From positions 23,578-87,577 of the forward strand of contig CAMDFT010000003.1 of assembly GCA_945897795.1 (NCBI GenBank): a stretch of DNA of 64,000 nucleotides, written 5' to 3'. The notes under the pieces are model-generated. The model saw only the letters and a program-made list of their open reading frames with translations. It was not told where the DNA came from and ran no database searches. Positions 63,666 through 64,000 of the stretch are shown here, piece by piece; the stretch's first letter is position 1; each line of letters begins with the position of its first letter. The translations under genes were made by a program, and so were the position numbers. Source of the stretch: Limnohabitans sp. Rim8 (lineage in GTDB: Bacteria > Pseudomonadota > Gammaproteobacteria > Burkholderiales > Burkholderiaceae_C).

Positions 63666-64000
63666 ATGAACCCCCATACCCAGAATGCACCGGGCATCAC
63701 CGGCCTCATCCTCGCAGGCGGTCGCGGCTCGCGCATGGGCGGCGTTGACAAGGGCCTGCAGAACTTTCGCGGCCTGCCGCTGGCGCTGCAAACCCTGATG
63801 CGCCTGCAGCTGCAAAGCCTGCCGCCCCAGGAAATTCTGATCAACGCCAACCGCAACCTGGCCGCTTACGAGTCGCTGGGCGTGCCGGTTTGGCCCGACA
63901 GCATCGACGGCTTTGCCGGACCTTTGGCGGGCTTTCTCACGGGCCTGGAGCACTGCGAAACGCCGCTCTTGCTCACCGTGCCTTGCGACTCGCCGCTGTT
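63666..64000 (+). CDS. mobA: Molybdenum cofactor guanylyltransferase (3' truncated)
   Basis: MobA transfers GMP from GTP to molybdopterin. The first roughly 111 residues are visible before the window ends. The nucleotide-binding motif [20 protein letters not shown] is near residue 14, and the later [10 protein letters not shown] is characteristic. It follows moaA by 5 bp and is likely in the same operon. The ORF track missed it because no stop is reached. Confidence 0.92.
   Translation, partial: MNPHTQNAPGITGLILAGGRGSRMGGVDKGLQNFRGLPLALQTLMRLQLQSLPPQEILINANRNLAAYESLGVPVWPDSIDGFAGPLAGFLTGLEHCETPLLLTVPCDSPL

Noticed and set aside
62509-63690. 393-aa ORF antisense to moaA
   Set aside because: Mirror frame of moaA.

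Overview
The window is a photosynthesis gene cluster joined to ordinary chromosomal housekeeping DNA of a betaproteobacterium, most likely a freshwater aerobic anoxygenic phototroph of the Burkholderiales (Comamonadaceae, Limnohabitans- or Rhodoferax-like). The placement is inference. It rests on the order of the puf, puh, bch and crt genes, the aerobic cyclase AcsF, a BciA-type 8-vinyl reductase, a complete spheroidenone pathway, and flanking genes of Burkholderiales type (DUF3619/DUF3106 next to a sigma factor, phaC-phaA-phaB, Aat-Bpt, ilvB-ilvH-ilvC).

Region 1 (1-16.2 kb, + strand): bchB (5' end outside the window)-bchH-bchL-bchM-lhaA-puhA-puhB-puhC-acsF-puhE-crtI-crtB, then a 69-aa membrane protein, a DUF2269 membrane protein and an SDR oxidoreductase. 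Start/stop overlaps are frequent, so translation is probably coupled. This arm supplies Mg chelation, methylation, the oxygen-dependent cyclase, dark protochlorophyllide reduction, reaction-centre H and assembly factors, and early carotenoid steps.

Region 2 (16.2-30.4 kb, - strand): crtE-crtF-bchC-bchX-bchY-bchZ-pufB-(extra small membrane protein)-pufA-pufL-pufM-pufC-[terminator]-crtA-crtD-crtC, transcribed right to left. Palindromes of the form TGT-N12-ACA lie upstream of crtE (two perfect and one near-perfect) and bchC (two perfect). All are spaced exactly 26 bp start to start, the pattern expected for a PpsR/CrtJ repressor. A strong hairpin with a U-tract separates pufA from pufL. The 74-aa gene between the LH1 beta and alpha genes is not explained by standard puf operons.

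Region 3 (30.4-34 kb): an anchored alpha/beta hydrolase, a second and divergent bchC paralog, and bciA. The DNA here and to the right looks richer in GC and in CTG leucine codons than the cluster to the left.

Region 4 (34-64 kb): NfeD/SPFH pair, PHB synthesis genes, pgeF, aat-bpt, an IclR regulator, a D-Ala-D-Ala endopeptidase, leuA with a leucine-rich leader peptide and attenuator, pssA, ilvBHC, a sigma factor with two DUF proteins, RDD and LOG proteins, PII-nadE, a COG3146 acyltransferase-like protein, a HigBA-type toxin-antitoxin pair, ppa divergent from the membrane pyrophosphatase hppA, an aldehyde dehydrogenase, moaA and the start of mobA. I saw no tRNA, rRNA, CRISPR array, insertion sequence or phage gene.
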